Source of the DNA: Lepturacanthus savala
Lineage: Eukaryota; Chordata; Actinopteri; Scombriformes; Trichiuridae
Direction: 5' to 3'
NCBI GenBank assembly: GCA_030544235.1
Contig: CM060470.1
Coordinates: 6,388,856 to 6,452,855, forward strand
DNA length: 64,000 nt
A program made the translations under genes and the position numbers. Positions 50,807-63,115 of the stretch are shown here, one piece after another (the first letter of the stretch is position 1; every line of letters begins with the position of its first letter). The notes below the pieces were generated by a model that was given only the letters and a program-made list of their open reading frames with translations, searched no databases and was not told the DNA's origin.

Positions 50807-51663
50807 CTGAGGCAGAAGGATTCCCTCTGTTAATGTGGGAACATAAAATGACAGAAGATCGACCAAATTACAAAAAATCATGCTGACAGTGCTGAATCAG
50901 GAGTTTTGAGTGTGTGGGTGGGGGGGTTTACACTGAAAAGCGGCTAAGAAAAGCAGCGGATCACTGTAATAAAAGTGCTGTAATCACTATCATTGCTTTG
51001 GAGTTTTCAGCAAAATCCTCAGTGTCTGAGTTTTATTTCTTTAGGAGGGAAGGGAGACCAGACCCAGGGGAACCCTGTTACTGTAAGTGCAAATGCTGCA
51101 TGAAGTTTTAAAGGTTAAATCACAGTGTGCGTGGCTACGATTTGCATATGTTCCAAACCACAGCTGACCATTTTCCTAATAATCACTGAGTTTTTTGGAG
51201 AGGTTTTCTGTTTTCCAGGCAGCCGCTGGTTTCTGCATATGCCGGTATGAAAATCTGTGTACAAATGAGCTTGCAGACATGTGAAATTTGCAAAGATTAA
51301 GAACTTTCCCTTTTCTTTTATTCATACATATCTTGTCACAGGGAAAGATAAATGGCGAACACGTGGGTGTCGTCTCCATTAGCGTGCCTTTCAACGCCAC
51401 ACGTCCCGCCAGCAGCACCACGCGACCGCAACGTAATGTTTTTTTGGAATCAAGCCGGTGATTGATGGAATGATCAGCGTGACGGATTTATTGCTCTTGC
51501 AAATTTGAAGCCGCAGCAAGTTTTAATATTAAACAGCACAGACGTTAAAAACAGCCTCTGGTTAGAGGATGGAATCAATCTAAAGCCATAAAATATGCTG
51601 CAAATCTGCAGAATCGTTTATGTTTCAGTGTTGGGCGATCATCACGAAGGGGTTGATGGTTTG

Positions 51664-52032
51664 AAGGGTTGCAAAGGGGTAAAACAAAATTTCTAGTAAA
51701 TTAGGGAATTTTGGAAATATTCAACACCTAATTGACCAGCTAGTTAGCTACTATATGAATGTATTTATGTAATATTTGCAAGTTCAAATGTTGAACTATC
51801 CCTTTAAATCAGGTTGTTTTAGCCAAGATTAATCCTGAGCCAAGATCATGCCACAATATATTTTCCCCAACTATAATTAGGTTTTCTGTTAAGAGCCAAC
51901 CTTCTATTGTGTAAATTTGGTATTTATTCTTGTTTATTCCCATATATTCCTGTTAATTTCCATATATTACCGTTAATTCAAAAAGTTCTAACTTTGAAAA
52001 CTTTTTTTAGAAAACAACTTTTTGCAACCCTC
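51664..52032. mobile_element. second copy of the hAT-like composite (inverse)
   Basis: Inverse relative to 612-1219: AAGGGTTGCAAAG at the left, TTTTTGCAACCCT at the right. The interior shares ACTAGCTGGT, AACTTGCAAATATTA and TTGGCTAAAACAACC (read on the minus strand). It keeps only the first about 20 bp of the nested TTAA-type element (AAAGGGATAGTTCAAC on the minus strand). Confidence 0.65.
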
Positions 52033-52099
52033 ATAAAGTCTGTGGTTAATCAACATTATTTCAGCAGATAAAGGCCATTGTTAATAATTAAGATCCAAC

Positions 52100-52215
52100 A
52101 GATGCTGACTCTAACTCCCTCCTTCTGCTTTCACTCCTCCTCCCATCCTCCTGTTTTATCTTCCCCTCCCTCCTTCAGCCCTTTTCTCTTTTTCTCCACC
52201 CTCCTCTTTTCCAAA
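52100..52215 (+). repeat. homopyrimidine-rich tract
   Basis: Over about 115 bp almost all bases are C or T, mainly CTCC, CCTT and TTTTC words. No gene is associated. Confidence 0.8.
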
Positions 52216-54359
52216 CTTTGCATTTGTTCATGTTTATTATCTTTAAATCTCTTTGCATTTTATCCACCTCGCAGCACGTTTGCCCAAAACACATTTCATT
52301 CAGACATTACGGTTTATCTCATCTCGTCTACGCCCCTGCCTTTCACTCTCAAACGTGACCTCTGGCATGTTTTAAGGAAAGACTTCTTCTACTGTGTCCC
52401 CCATCGCAATTCTCTTTACGCCCTTGCCTTTCTTTCCCTGCCCTGTGGCCAGGTTAGAAAGGTGGGTCAGAGTTTGGCTTTGGGCCAGAAGCAGCACCCT
52501 GTCATTAAAGCTGAATTTACACGTGACGAGACTTTTCATGGGAACTGGTAGAACCTGACCAGTGGTGAGAACTGTAGCCTGGAGTCCCTGTGGTCCCCAA
52601 ATGTCCTGGAAATGTTTGTTTTCAGTTGTAGGATCATTTATTGAACATTCCTGCATAATGTTCCTCGGATTTTAGGACATTTTTTCTGAACGATTTAAGT
52701 TTTAACTGAGCTTAGTTGACTGTTACAGGGACTTTATTTAAACGATTCCCATTAAAGTCCACCGAAAACAGCGTTTTGAGCGTATATATATCTTATTTAA
52801 TGATGTCTTCCCAGTATAAACAGCATACACAACATAAAACCAGTGATACTGTGGGATTTCCAGAACAAAAACACATGCACAAAATTCTTAGAACACGGTG
52901 GGAGGGTTACCTAAAAAGGCCGAGCAGCAGGCAACCTCAGGGGAACATTACAGAAATTACCCCCCTTAAAAAACGTTACTTCATCTTCAGAAAGCAAATA
53001 CTGAGGTTGCATTTCACATGAGCAGAGGCCTCTAACAAACACTGTGGGCCCAGCTTCTCTCTCCACCGTGGAGCGCAGTGAAATTACCGTGTATTATGTG
53101 CAGCAGACCACAATGACACTCAGCAGTCTGTTCATTGATGCTGCTGGAAACACGTTTGATGAGAGCAGTGAAAGTGAACAATACCGTGAATGTGTTGTTA
53201 AATTAATACTAAAAAAAGGTTAAAAAAAAAAGGAGCTGCAGATTTGTCAGAATATAGACCCATAACCAGTGCAAGTTACTTCAAAACTGTAAGGCTTTAT
53301 TTATTACTGTCATTTAAAAGTAATTTAAATGTAAGACATTACGCTACTATTGTATTACTTTTAAGTTACTCTCACCAGGATAACTGGAAATATGGATTTG
53401 GTGATATAAATATAGTTCACCTTTGTCATTATTGCTGCGAGTCGCAACTGGGATCTTACTGATAAAAAAAGCTGATGATTCCACTGTTGAAATTGTTTTT
53501 TATGTCTTCAGCAACACACTCAGATGCTGAAGAATCTCAGAGCAGGAGAATGTTCATCTTGTCTGTTTTGTGGTTTTATCTCCACTCTCATGCTCCGCTT
53601 GCTTTCTTACTAACTTCATGTTACTATGGCACCTCTGTAAATGTTAAATTACTGCTGCTATTTCAGGAAGTGGACAGTTGTTTAGGTGGAGCACACAAAG
53701 TGCATTTGACTAAAATCCTGATGTTTCACAAACATAAAGTAAATAGATAATGTGTCCATCCGGGACAATATGTTATCTGAGGTTTTCTGCAGGTTCACTC
53801 ATCTCCATCTTCTGTCTGATGAGCCAAAAGGAAGTGAAACATTTTTTGTGCAGAAATTTCACTGCTGCTGATCTCGTGGTGATTTTAGTGAATTTGTATG
53901 AATAAAAACAAACAAAAAAAATCATGACTTTCATCTAAGTTAAAAATGCACATTACTGACATTTTGTACCGAGTAAAATATTACCATTTTTTCCTGTGAT
54001 GCTTTACATAACAAAAATCAATGCATTACAGTAATTTATTACTTCCAGCACTGCCCATAACTGCTTTCATATCACATTTGATTGATTGGTGATGTAAAAA
54101 AAAGTAGAGCTTTAATAATGCTGAGCTCAGCTTGACAGACGTCTTCTTTAAACTACTGCTGTCAAAAAAACACATTTACAGAGAGAGATACTGCTTCAGC
54201 TGCCACCTCAGGGTGAAGTCACCCATTTTGGGAGAGTCTGTTTAATCTTCAGCTGAGCCTGCAGGACATCTGTGAAATCACCCTGCATAATTACCACCCA
54301 ATACAGGCAAATACTGTCCTTTCCCAAAAAACAGCAGTGTTTAAATCCTTTGTTTTAGC

Positions 54360-54459
<100 letters not shown>

Positions 54460-55534
54460 TATAACACAGTGACAGTTTTATGTCTTCTTGCACTGCTCTG
54501 TTCATTCTTGCCCAGATTTATGTTGTTTTTAAGTGTTGTCATTTTCAGACAATAAATAAAGTGTGGGATGGACTAAACCTGTGTTTAAACCAGTAAATCT
54601 GGGGTATTCTGTGTGTGTAGGTGCACGACCCGAAGCCTTTTCACAATTCATAAATCACACCCACACAAACACACACACACACACAAAGCGGGATTTGTCT
54701 CTAAATCCAATAGATTTCCCTTTTTAAAGACATCTTTGATCAGTAGAGTGTTGTAAGTGGATAATAAAAGAAAAAATTACCAAATGACAAATAACGATAC
54801 TTAATCTCTCCTGAAAAAGCCAAGCTGATCATCCAATCATCCTCGTCCTCCCTTACACAGCAAATAAACACAGAGAAAGTTGCCAAATAGTCCTCGACAA
54901 GACGCTGCATGCTTCCGTCCTCTCTGAACCCACGCTGAACATATTTGTCATGAACAATGAATTATGATGCAGCCGTACAGATCCCTGATGGATAATATGG
55001 TTGAGCTACCACAAGTGGGAGCATTTATCATTATAATCCCTGCTTTCTTTCAACTGAGCGATCTAACAACTGAAAAATGTGCACAAACTTATCAGGTGCT
55101 CAAGTCAGTGGGCCCAAATCCATGCCAGTGCATCAAATGTGTGAGCAAAAAAACCCCATAAATGACAAAATATGGCATGAATAGGGTTTTAAACTACAAA
55201 TCAGGTTATATTGATGACTGGTTCTTTTATTCACCACCTAAATTGATGCATTTGTCCTATATATTCAATCTGGTTGCCTATCGTTGTGCCTCCAAGAGGG
55301 GACACCTAGAATATCCAGTTTACATTACATTACATACGTTTGTATTAAATTATGACACCAATTAACTGGAGGGCACAATTCATTTGTTCATCTTCATGGG
55401 CCTGAGTAGTCAAATCCACTTTTCCCTCAACTACCACACCCATGGCCATGGAGACACTTGAAATCAGTGACCTAGTTGGGAATCTTCAAGATGTTCCACA
55501 CAGAATCAATGAATTTGTATTTTGATTATACTTA

Positions 55535-55665
55535 ATACTCCTTCCACTACAATCCATTTAGCAGCAAGGTTCCCTCCCAGGTTCTGGCTGCAGGCTCCCT
55601 GTCCTGGAAGAAGTTTCTCTTTCTTGAAGACACTGACCTTGGACCAAAGTGCTTTGGAAAACCAT
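55535..55665 (+). repeat. dispersed repeat, member 1 of a pair
   Basis: Shares TACTCCTTCC, TTAGCAGCA, TCCCTCCCAGGTTCTGGCT and TTCTTGAAGACACTGA, in order, with 61345-61452. Family unknown. Confidence 0.5.
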
Positions 55666-57079
55666 AAAAGAAGTTGCTGCCTCTTAAAACACAGATCCAA
55701 GCATCCACCCCACCTTGGAATTTTTAGCTTCACGGGTTATACCAAAGATAAAAGTTTGAATCAATGTTAATCTTAAAACTAGACTGAAGGCAACAAAATG
55801 TTTGAGCCGGCTTCAGGAATGTCTATTGCTTGTCGATTCCACTGGATATCTGCAGTGCAGAACTTGTGTACGGGCATATCAAGTTACCGCAGCCTCTGCC
55901 AACATCACGTCGGAATTGCACAATAAGACGAAATGTGGAAGAAAACATCTTTTCAGTCTATATAAAACCTCTCAAAAGCTTGTGCAGGCCCCGGCAATTA
56001 CGGCTGCACGGGTGCTCGGGCTCTTATTGGAGTAGCAGTGGCACCTTGGAGTCAAAAACCAGAACAGAAGCTTTGGCTCGGGCTGCGTCAGCTGGCAGAG
56101 AAGGAAACTCTGCACGTTCAGAGAGGCATTTCCTGACTGTTGAGGATAATTAGGCTCATCAGGCCCCAGACGCACAGGAATAACCCAATCTAACCTCAGC
56201 AAAGCTAATTACACCAGTTACATTTTTTCTCACTCTTTCACTTTGAAGAATCGCAAAGTCGCCTGCATATGTACAATCAGCGAAGGAGTGAACCGGAAAA
56301 GCATATTAGTGTCGCTCCAATGTAATCTCTCGGCCCATTATGCAGCGAAATAATATTAGTGGCTATTATTAGACGAGAGGAAATCATCAGTAGTAGGAAT
56401 CGCTCGGGTAATGACGTTCAGGGAGGGGACGGAGCAGGAGAGAAAAACATCTTCCATTGTTATCCTAAAACAGGTCTGACTCCTGGCCTCTAATGAACTT
56501 CCTGCAGCAGCGGACTAAAGGTCAGGAAAGACACACAACAGTGTGTTTCTGTGTTGTCTTCAGGAGGTGTAGCCTTTGGAAGGAATGCGACGTGTGGGTA
56601 TGGGTGCGGGGTAAAATTGTATGTTTGCTTTTGTCAGCTATATCAGTAAAAAAAAAAAGATTCACAGGCAATCTTAAGTCGTGAAAAAAATGGCCCATTC
56701 AGCTTTTCGTCACTCACACAAAGTCCAGAAATCCAGCGTGACGCTGCATCATCGTTCATCATCATTATGGTCATTACTGCCTCCCTGCTCGGGGACGTTG
56801 TTGGGGATAAACTCCGGCTTAGCTGGTGTCTGCAGGATGCTGTACGGCTCTGAGGTCAGCGGCTGCAGCTCCACCCTTGTTTTTGTTCATGTGGGGAAAA
56901 AAAAAGACAAAAAAAAAAAAGTAAGACGGCTGAAACACAATTAGAAACACACATTAAGACCGAGTGAGGCAGGATGCAGCGTCGTTCCTTTCGTCATTAC
57001 TCACCAAGACGGGAGGAGGCGGCCATTCATTCTCATTACTCCGAATCAGCTGAATTATCACAAGTCTGACTGGAATATA

Positions 57080-57535
57080 CAGCTCTGGAAAAAATTAGAC
57101 CACTGCAAAATTATTTTCCTACTTATAGGTATGTGTTTGGGCAAAAGGAACATTTTTGTTTGAGTCTATAAACTATCATTTATGTTTAGTAGCATTTATT
57201 TGCAGAAAATGACAAAGGGTCAAATGGTCAAAATAACAGTTTTCAGAGCTCAAAATAAGATAAAATTCACTTTAAAAACAATAAAATAATAAAGTTTACA
57301 CTTAAGAAGAGTTCAGAAATCAATATTTGGTGCAATAATCACAGTTTTCATGCTCTCCACAGTCTTTACCATTGTTCTTGGGTGACTTTATTCCACTCCT
57401 GGTTCCTCTTTAAGCAGAATGACGTGTGCATGTGTTGGAATTCAACAGAAGCTGGAATGAAATGGCTGGAATACATGTAGAGATGCTGATTTCAGAAAAA
57501 AATGCAGTGATCTCTTTATTTTTTTTCCAGAGCTG
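57080..57535. mobile_element. 456-bp Tc1-like MITE, longer form
   Basis: Ends CAGCTCTGGAAAAAATTAGA and the inverse TTTTTTTTCCAGAGCTG, flanked by TA (57078-57079, 57536-57537). The interior contains GAAGAGTTCAGAAATCAATA, then TTTGGTGCAATAATCACAG and GGGTGACTTTATTCCACTCC, which I recognise from the right portion of an autonomous fish Tc1-like transposon. The transposase is mostly deleted. Confidence 0.75.
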
Positions 57536-57736
57536 TAGCTGGAGGAGAGAGAGAGAATGAGAGAGATGGGGGTGGGGGGGAGTTAAGGTCTTGCCAGACC
57601 AGCCTGGTTTGACGTGGTGGTGTGAGAGTATGAAGCAGGAGAGGAAAGAATGAGAGGGTGGAAGAATGAAAGAGCGAGGCGAGGAAAACAGAAGGGTGGA
57701 ATCTGCTAAACAAATCAGAGCAGCGTCTGTTGCACA

Positions 57737-57849
<113 letters not shown>

Positions 57850-58159
57850 ACACCATCCAGACTCAAATCAGCATGCAAGAAGCGGAACAACTTACAAGCA
57901 GTGATGACAATGAAAAAAAGAGCTGTCAGTCGCAGCTTGTTACCATGGCAACAGGCCTCTGGCCAGGTGTTTATGTGCCAACGGGAGTGCTCGGTCAGCG
58001 AGTATGCAACATATTCTCATGTGACTCTGAGCTGTCGGTTACATCACCGTCAAAAACTCCTTGCGCACTGAAGGAAAAAAAAGTCGGATTTCCCCCCAAA
58101 ACACCAAAGTTATCAGATTTCACCGACAAACAGCATCAGTAAGCGAGAGGGGGACATCA

Positions 58160-58262
58160 CCAGAGGTGGAGGAAGTAATCAGATTGTTTATTCAAGTAAA
58201 ATTAATAATAAAGTCATGTAAAAATTGTCTATTACAAATGAAATTCTTGCATAAAAAAGTTT
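58160..58262 (+). mobile_element. fragment of the AGTGGTGGAAGAAGTA-type repeat
   Basis: CAGAGGTGGAGGAAGTAATC then TTATTCAAGTAAAATTAATA, and AAATTCTTGCATAAAAAAG, aligning in order with the 2461 copy. Confidence 0.5.
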
Positions 58263-60061
58263 TTTGATAAGAGTTTTCTCTCATCCAAGTCAAAGGTCTA
58301 AGGATAGCGGGTCTCTAAAGGACTCGACAGAAGTTAAATTTGTGATTTTGGGTATAACTTGGGTATAAGTTAAATTTGACTTGAAATCTTGACTTAATTT
58401 GACTTTGGTTCAAACAGCAAACGGCTGTGGTGAAGGGGGTCAGAGAATATTAGCTCCAGGCGTGTCCTTTCTGTGTGTCTGCTTGACAAACACTTGACCC
58501 TGTCAGTGGGGAAATCACCCTGCCTGCCTCATAAATCAATGTGAACACACACACACATGCACACACACACGCGCACATAAGTGTTAAAGCTTGTAGCGTT
58601 GACTACGACAAAAATGCACCACAACCCTTACGTCATTATTGAACTAGATGCATGAAATTATGACAAACTAGATTCTGAGATAACTCTGACTCTGAAGGAA
58701 AATATGTCTTATCATATGCAACAAATAACTGGTGTAACTAACAACTAAACAGTCACAAGTGCATAAACACAATCATTGTTTATCAGTAGTCAAGGACAAC
58801 AGCAATATCGCATCAAGAGAAGACAGGAAATGTGCCAAAACCGCATCGTCTGCATGATGTAAGAATCATCGCAGGACTGTAACTTTGTGAACGGGAAGTA
58901 TTAGTAATAGAACAGCCTTTCTGCTGTGTTGTTGGTAATGTAATGGTGGCTGTGACGTGTGTTGGAAGAAACACTGAGCTCAACTGTTTGGTTTCAGAGA
59001 AACTGATATTCACCATCAAATGGAAAGACGGATATTTGTATTTGTAAAAAATAAATAGTCAATGTAAAGTCAGAATGTCATGTGTGGGTGGGCAGTTACC
59101 TCAGTTAGGGGGCAGAAAAAATACTAACTACTACTAGGCCTACTACTAATGACCTAATAATAATAATAATAATAATAACATATACATGTTGCATTCAAAC
59201 ATTTTAAATGATAGTATTCAATAGCATAACCAAGCCTTAGAAAGTTGGATTTGTTGGAATGTGGGGGATGCACTATTAGTCCAGGCAATGCAACTTCTTC
59301 TGGAGACAGAAATATTATTATACTAGTTTTGTTGAGCCTAGATAATTTCTATGAGGTGTCCAGAACAACAAACTAAAAGTTCAAAGACATTTTTAGTGGT
59401 ATTCAAGCATATCTATGAGACAAGGCAGCAGCATCAGGGGAGGGGCTTTTATGTGTTTTTTATGATTATTTAATTTAATTTTTTTTTTAGAAATAAAGGT
59501 TATTAGGTAGTTTTGTTGGGTTAAAGAAGCTTCAAGGCAAAATATCAGGATCATATCTATGAGGGAGACAGTTTTTATCAATAACACAGAAATGTTCCAG
59601 CATTTTCCCTGGAAAAGGGTCATGTATAAATGAGAATTAAAATCCTAAAAATACAAATTTCCTGGGAAATATTCACTGGCAACATATTCCTGGGCTGTGT
59701 TGAGGACGAAAGCTGGAATCTTGTCAATGTGACATATGACCGATTGATTTCTGAGGGTCTTTAAACCAGCCTGTAATTAAAACCGCCTTTCTCTGCTAAT
59801 CACTGCTGTTTTCATTGATTTGTGGCTACATGCTCACAGCTTCACTGCAAGAACCTGTGTGCTTATGGTGTTTTAACAAAAAGAGAGTGTGTGTGTGTGT
59901 TGGTCATTTAGTCTAAAACATGATTCTAAAAAATCCTTCACTGTTCACAATACTTAGCAGTACTCAACAGGATGAATGATGTTACACTGTCCATGGCTTT
60001 TGTTTTTTTTTAAATCCTTGAATTCTTGGCATTTATTTAGTTCCTGCTCATGTCATTTCAG

Positions 60062-60300
60062 GACAGGTGGGATATGTAATCCCTCCAGCATCTTTGGGCT
60101 CTGCCCCGTGGTTTCCTCCCTTTTGGTCCAAATACCTCCAAAGGGAAAACCTCCAGGAGGGAACCCAATCAGAAGCCGGAATTCACTCATCTGGCTCCTT
60201 TCGGTTCCAAGTTCCAGATGTAGAGCTCCTGTCCCTAAGGGTGAACCCCGACCAATCTGCTAAAGAAACTCTTTCTGCTGACTTGTTTTTTGATTTGTGA
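60062..60300 (-). mobile_element. 3' fragment of an RTE/Rex3-like non-LTR retrotransposon (degraded)
   Basis: On the minus strand it reads GGGTTCCCTCCTGGAGGTTT, then ACCACGGGGCAGAGCCCAAA and GATGCTGGAGGGATTACATA. This is a decayed version of the conserved C-terminal end wording of fish RTE/Rex3-type elements. No intact enzyme domain remains. Confidence 0.5.
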
Positions 60301-60398
60301 TCTCAGGCCTTTTGGTCACTACTCAGAGCTCATGACCACTGAGACTTTCAACATAGATCAACAGCCAAAAACATGCTACATCTGACCCTCAGAGAACT

Positions 60399-61007
60399 TT
60401 AAAGGGATAGTTCAACCTTTTTGAAAATACACCCATCATCAAGTCAAAGCAATAGGTGCTTTGACTTTTTTCTACATACCAGCTGTTTCCAGACCAGTGG
60501 AGCAGAGCTGTGACCTGCTCAGCTACTACTATGTGGCTAATGGTATTTTTTTTTTTGGTTTCCCTCATCAAACTTAGGAAATACACAATCCAGCAACTTC
60601 AAAACGCTGTGGTGGACGAGTTGTGACCTGCACATTTACCACAGTATGAAATAATAAAGCAATTTCATGAGACAAAACCATCCTCAACATAAAAGTTAAG
60701 CCGGACTTCACGCTCCAGACATGGCTGCTTGGCGGAGAGATCTGAAAAGTGCACATTTAGTGGCTTACTGAGGAAAGTAGTCCCGAGTATTTGCTTCATG
60801 CATCGTAGTGTTATGGAGTTAGACGAGTTGTGTTTAAGGTAAAACCAAAACCATTAGCTGCGTAGTAATAGCTGAGTAGCTCACAGCTCTGCTCCACTGG
60901 TCTGAAAACAGCTTATATTGAGAAAAAAAAGGTAAAGCTCCTATTTCTATGACTATGGGAATTATTACAATGGGCAGATTTTCAAAAATGTTGAACTATC
61001 TCTTTAA
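60399..61007. mobile_element. TTAA-flanked foldback MITE, long copy
   Basis: TTAA at 60399-60402 and 61004-61007 bounds inverted arms of about 150 bp (60403-60560 and 60850-61003). Both arms carry AGATAGTTCAAC-type ends, GACCAGTGGAGCAGAGCTGT and ACTA-rich TAATGG words in inverse order. A TTAA duplication suggests the piggyBac superfamily; this is inference. Confidence 0.75.
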
Positions 61008-61344
61008 ACTGGGACCAGTAACACTCACCCAGCTCAAAGGCAAAGTATTAAGGGGGAGATATGGAAGGCTTCCCTAAGGCCTCTGACTCTACCTCCTCTT
61101 CTGTTCTAAATCCCCCTGCAGATCTTTGCAGATATCAGTATGAAAGACTATAAACACTAAACCAAACTGCTGTTACATAACACACATACCACATAAGCAC
61201 AAACAACAGCCTGACCCTTCCTCTCTGTGGCATTTAGTGCACAGTCGGGGGCTCCTGAGTGTCACCAGCCTCTCCTGTTGGGTATTTCTGGAGAAAAGAC
61301 TCCAGCCTCAGTTCCTAGAAATGAGCCCATGTATATATACTCTG

Positions 61345-61452
61345 TACTCCTTCCTCCAATTAGCAGCAGGATCCCCTCCCAGTTCTGGCTCCAGGCGGGG
61401 GGCCTTTGTTTTGCTTTTCTGGAAGAACTTACTCCTTCTTGAAGACACTGAT
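61345..61452 (+). repeat. dispersed repeat, member 2 of a pair
   Basis: Aligns with 55535-55665 through ACTCCTTCCTCCAATTAGCA, CCCCTCCCAGTTCTGGCT and CTTCTTGAAGACACTGAT. Confidence 0.5.
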
Positions 61453-61774
61453 CCATAAAGGTCTCACTGGCTCTCACTTTGCACCTAATTGTTTCGGAAA
61501 ACCATACTGGGATAGGGAAAATATATTAAGACAATGTGGTAGAAATGTTGCATTCATTTTGGCATTTAAAACATAAGACAGATTCATATCCAAAGGGAAA
61601 TTCGGTATCATAGCAGCCCTCCTGCACATTTAAACACAATAAAAACACAATGGCATAAACCACTAAAGTAAAATGAATAGAAATAGAATAGGAAAAATAA
61701 TAATTATGCACAAGATAAGTGGGTACAGCCATGAGTTGTAAAATGAATAGAACATTTTATCACATTAGCTTTCT

Positions 61775-61945
61775 GAAGCAATGAGCAAACACATTGTACC
61801 ATTAGAACACTGGAGTGACAGTTGCTGGAAACGGGCCTCTATACACCTATGTAGACATTGCACCAAAAAAAAACAGACAGGCAGACAGGTATAGAATGTA
61901 TTTCTGACTAGTTTAAAGTTATCTTCATTGAAAAAAACAGTGCTA
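61775..61945 (-). mobile_element. Tc1/mariner-like MITE, copy 4 (inverse, partial)
   Basis: On the plus strand AGCAAACACATTGTACCATT then AGAACACTGGAGTGACAG and GCCTCTATACACCTATGTAG, the inverse of copies 1-3. The left part is missing. Confidence 0.7.
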
Positions 61946-63063
61946 TAATAATAATATAGTATAATAATAGTAATATAACAGTAAACAATAGCCGTATATA
62001 AAAAGAGCAGTGTAGGTTATACAGTGCAGTTGTATAATAGTAATAATATAATAAAATATATGTAAGATGTTGTCAAAGTTAGATTGTAGGTTTTCCTTCC
62101 TTTACCACTAATCCATCTCCAGATATACGCTGATGTTTGGCTGTCGAGTGTAAACCTGTATCACTTCTAGGTGAACCTGGGCGATGTGTTGAAATCCAGT
62201 CTTGTAATCCTCTCATTACAGCAGTTTGCTTTTCATCGCTGCTTCAACAGTCCGACTGGATGCCTGCGCATCTGCGTGTCAGCATTTCTGTGTGTCAGGT
62301 GCTCCGCCACTCTGTCTTTGAATCTGTCAGCAGCACCGCTCATAAGGCTCCTCTCAAGATTCAGTATCTAACTCAATTAGGACTTGACAGGGGCAGGTGT
62401 CAGGTGGTCAATGAATGTGTGTGTGCGAGACTTAGCCACACCAAAGAGGGCTCTTTTTTGGCCCAACAAGACCAGCATCTCCCTCTTTGACTCTTTTAAC
62501 CACAAACACACTTTCACACAAATTAATAACTAGACACACACACTAGTCCTGACTGTAATTAATGGCTGAATCTGCCATAAAGCTCTAAGACTGCAGCCGT
62601 CTGTATATATTTCACCAGAGGGTATTAAAGGGTTTGAGTTTGTATGTAGTTGCTCTTAAATACTACTTGGTTTTCCATACACACGAATGTATTAGGAATA
62701 TGCTTCCTGTCATATCTTTGCTGGGTGTATGTTATTAGGCTGATGTGGAAAAAAATCCCCCAACGTAAAGCTTCCTGTTCCCCTAATTTCTCTATTGCTC
62801 TTTACTAGAAACCCCTAACACATGGTAACTCATAAAATCACACGTGTCATACACATGTATCAGAAATGTTAACGTCTACCGACCATATCATTATGTGAAA
62901 TATGATGATAAACGAGGTAACATTCCTGCACTGTGGACACAACCTGAAAATAAAATGTTAGTTTTGTTGTCTGCCAGTGGAATTAGCCATTTCTATATTA
63001 AGATATATATAAGATAAGATACATATAAAATATCTCAATATTGGACTAATTGTACCAAAAGTA

Positions 63064-63115
63064 CAGTGCATCTGGAAAGTATTCACAGCGCTTCACTTTT
63101 TCCACATTTTATGTT
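63064..63115 (+). mobile_element. terminal fragment of a Tc1-like element
   Basis: CAGTGCATCTGGAAAGTATT then CACAGCGCTTCACTTTTTCC, preceded by TA. I recognise it as the end of a common fish Tc1-like transposon. The remainder is absent. Confidence 0.55.

Noticed and set aside
60067..60300. 77-codon plus-strand frame as a small gene
   Set aside because: It reads the reverse of a degraded non-LTR retrotransposon end.
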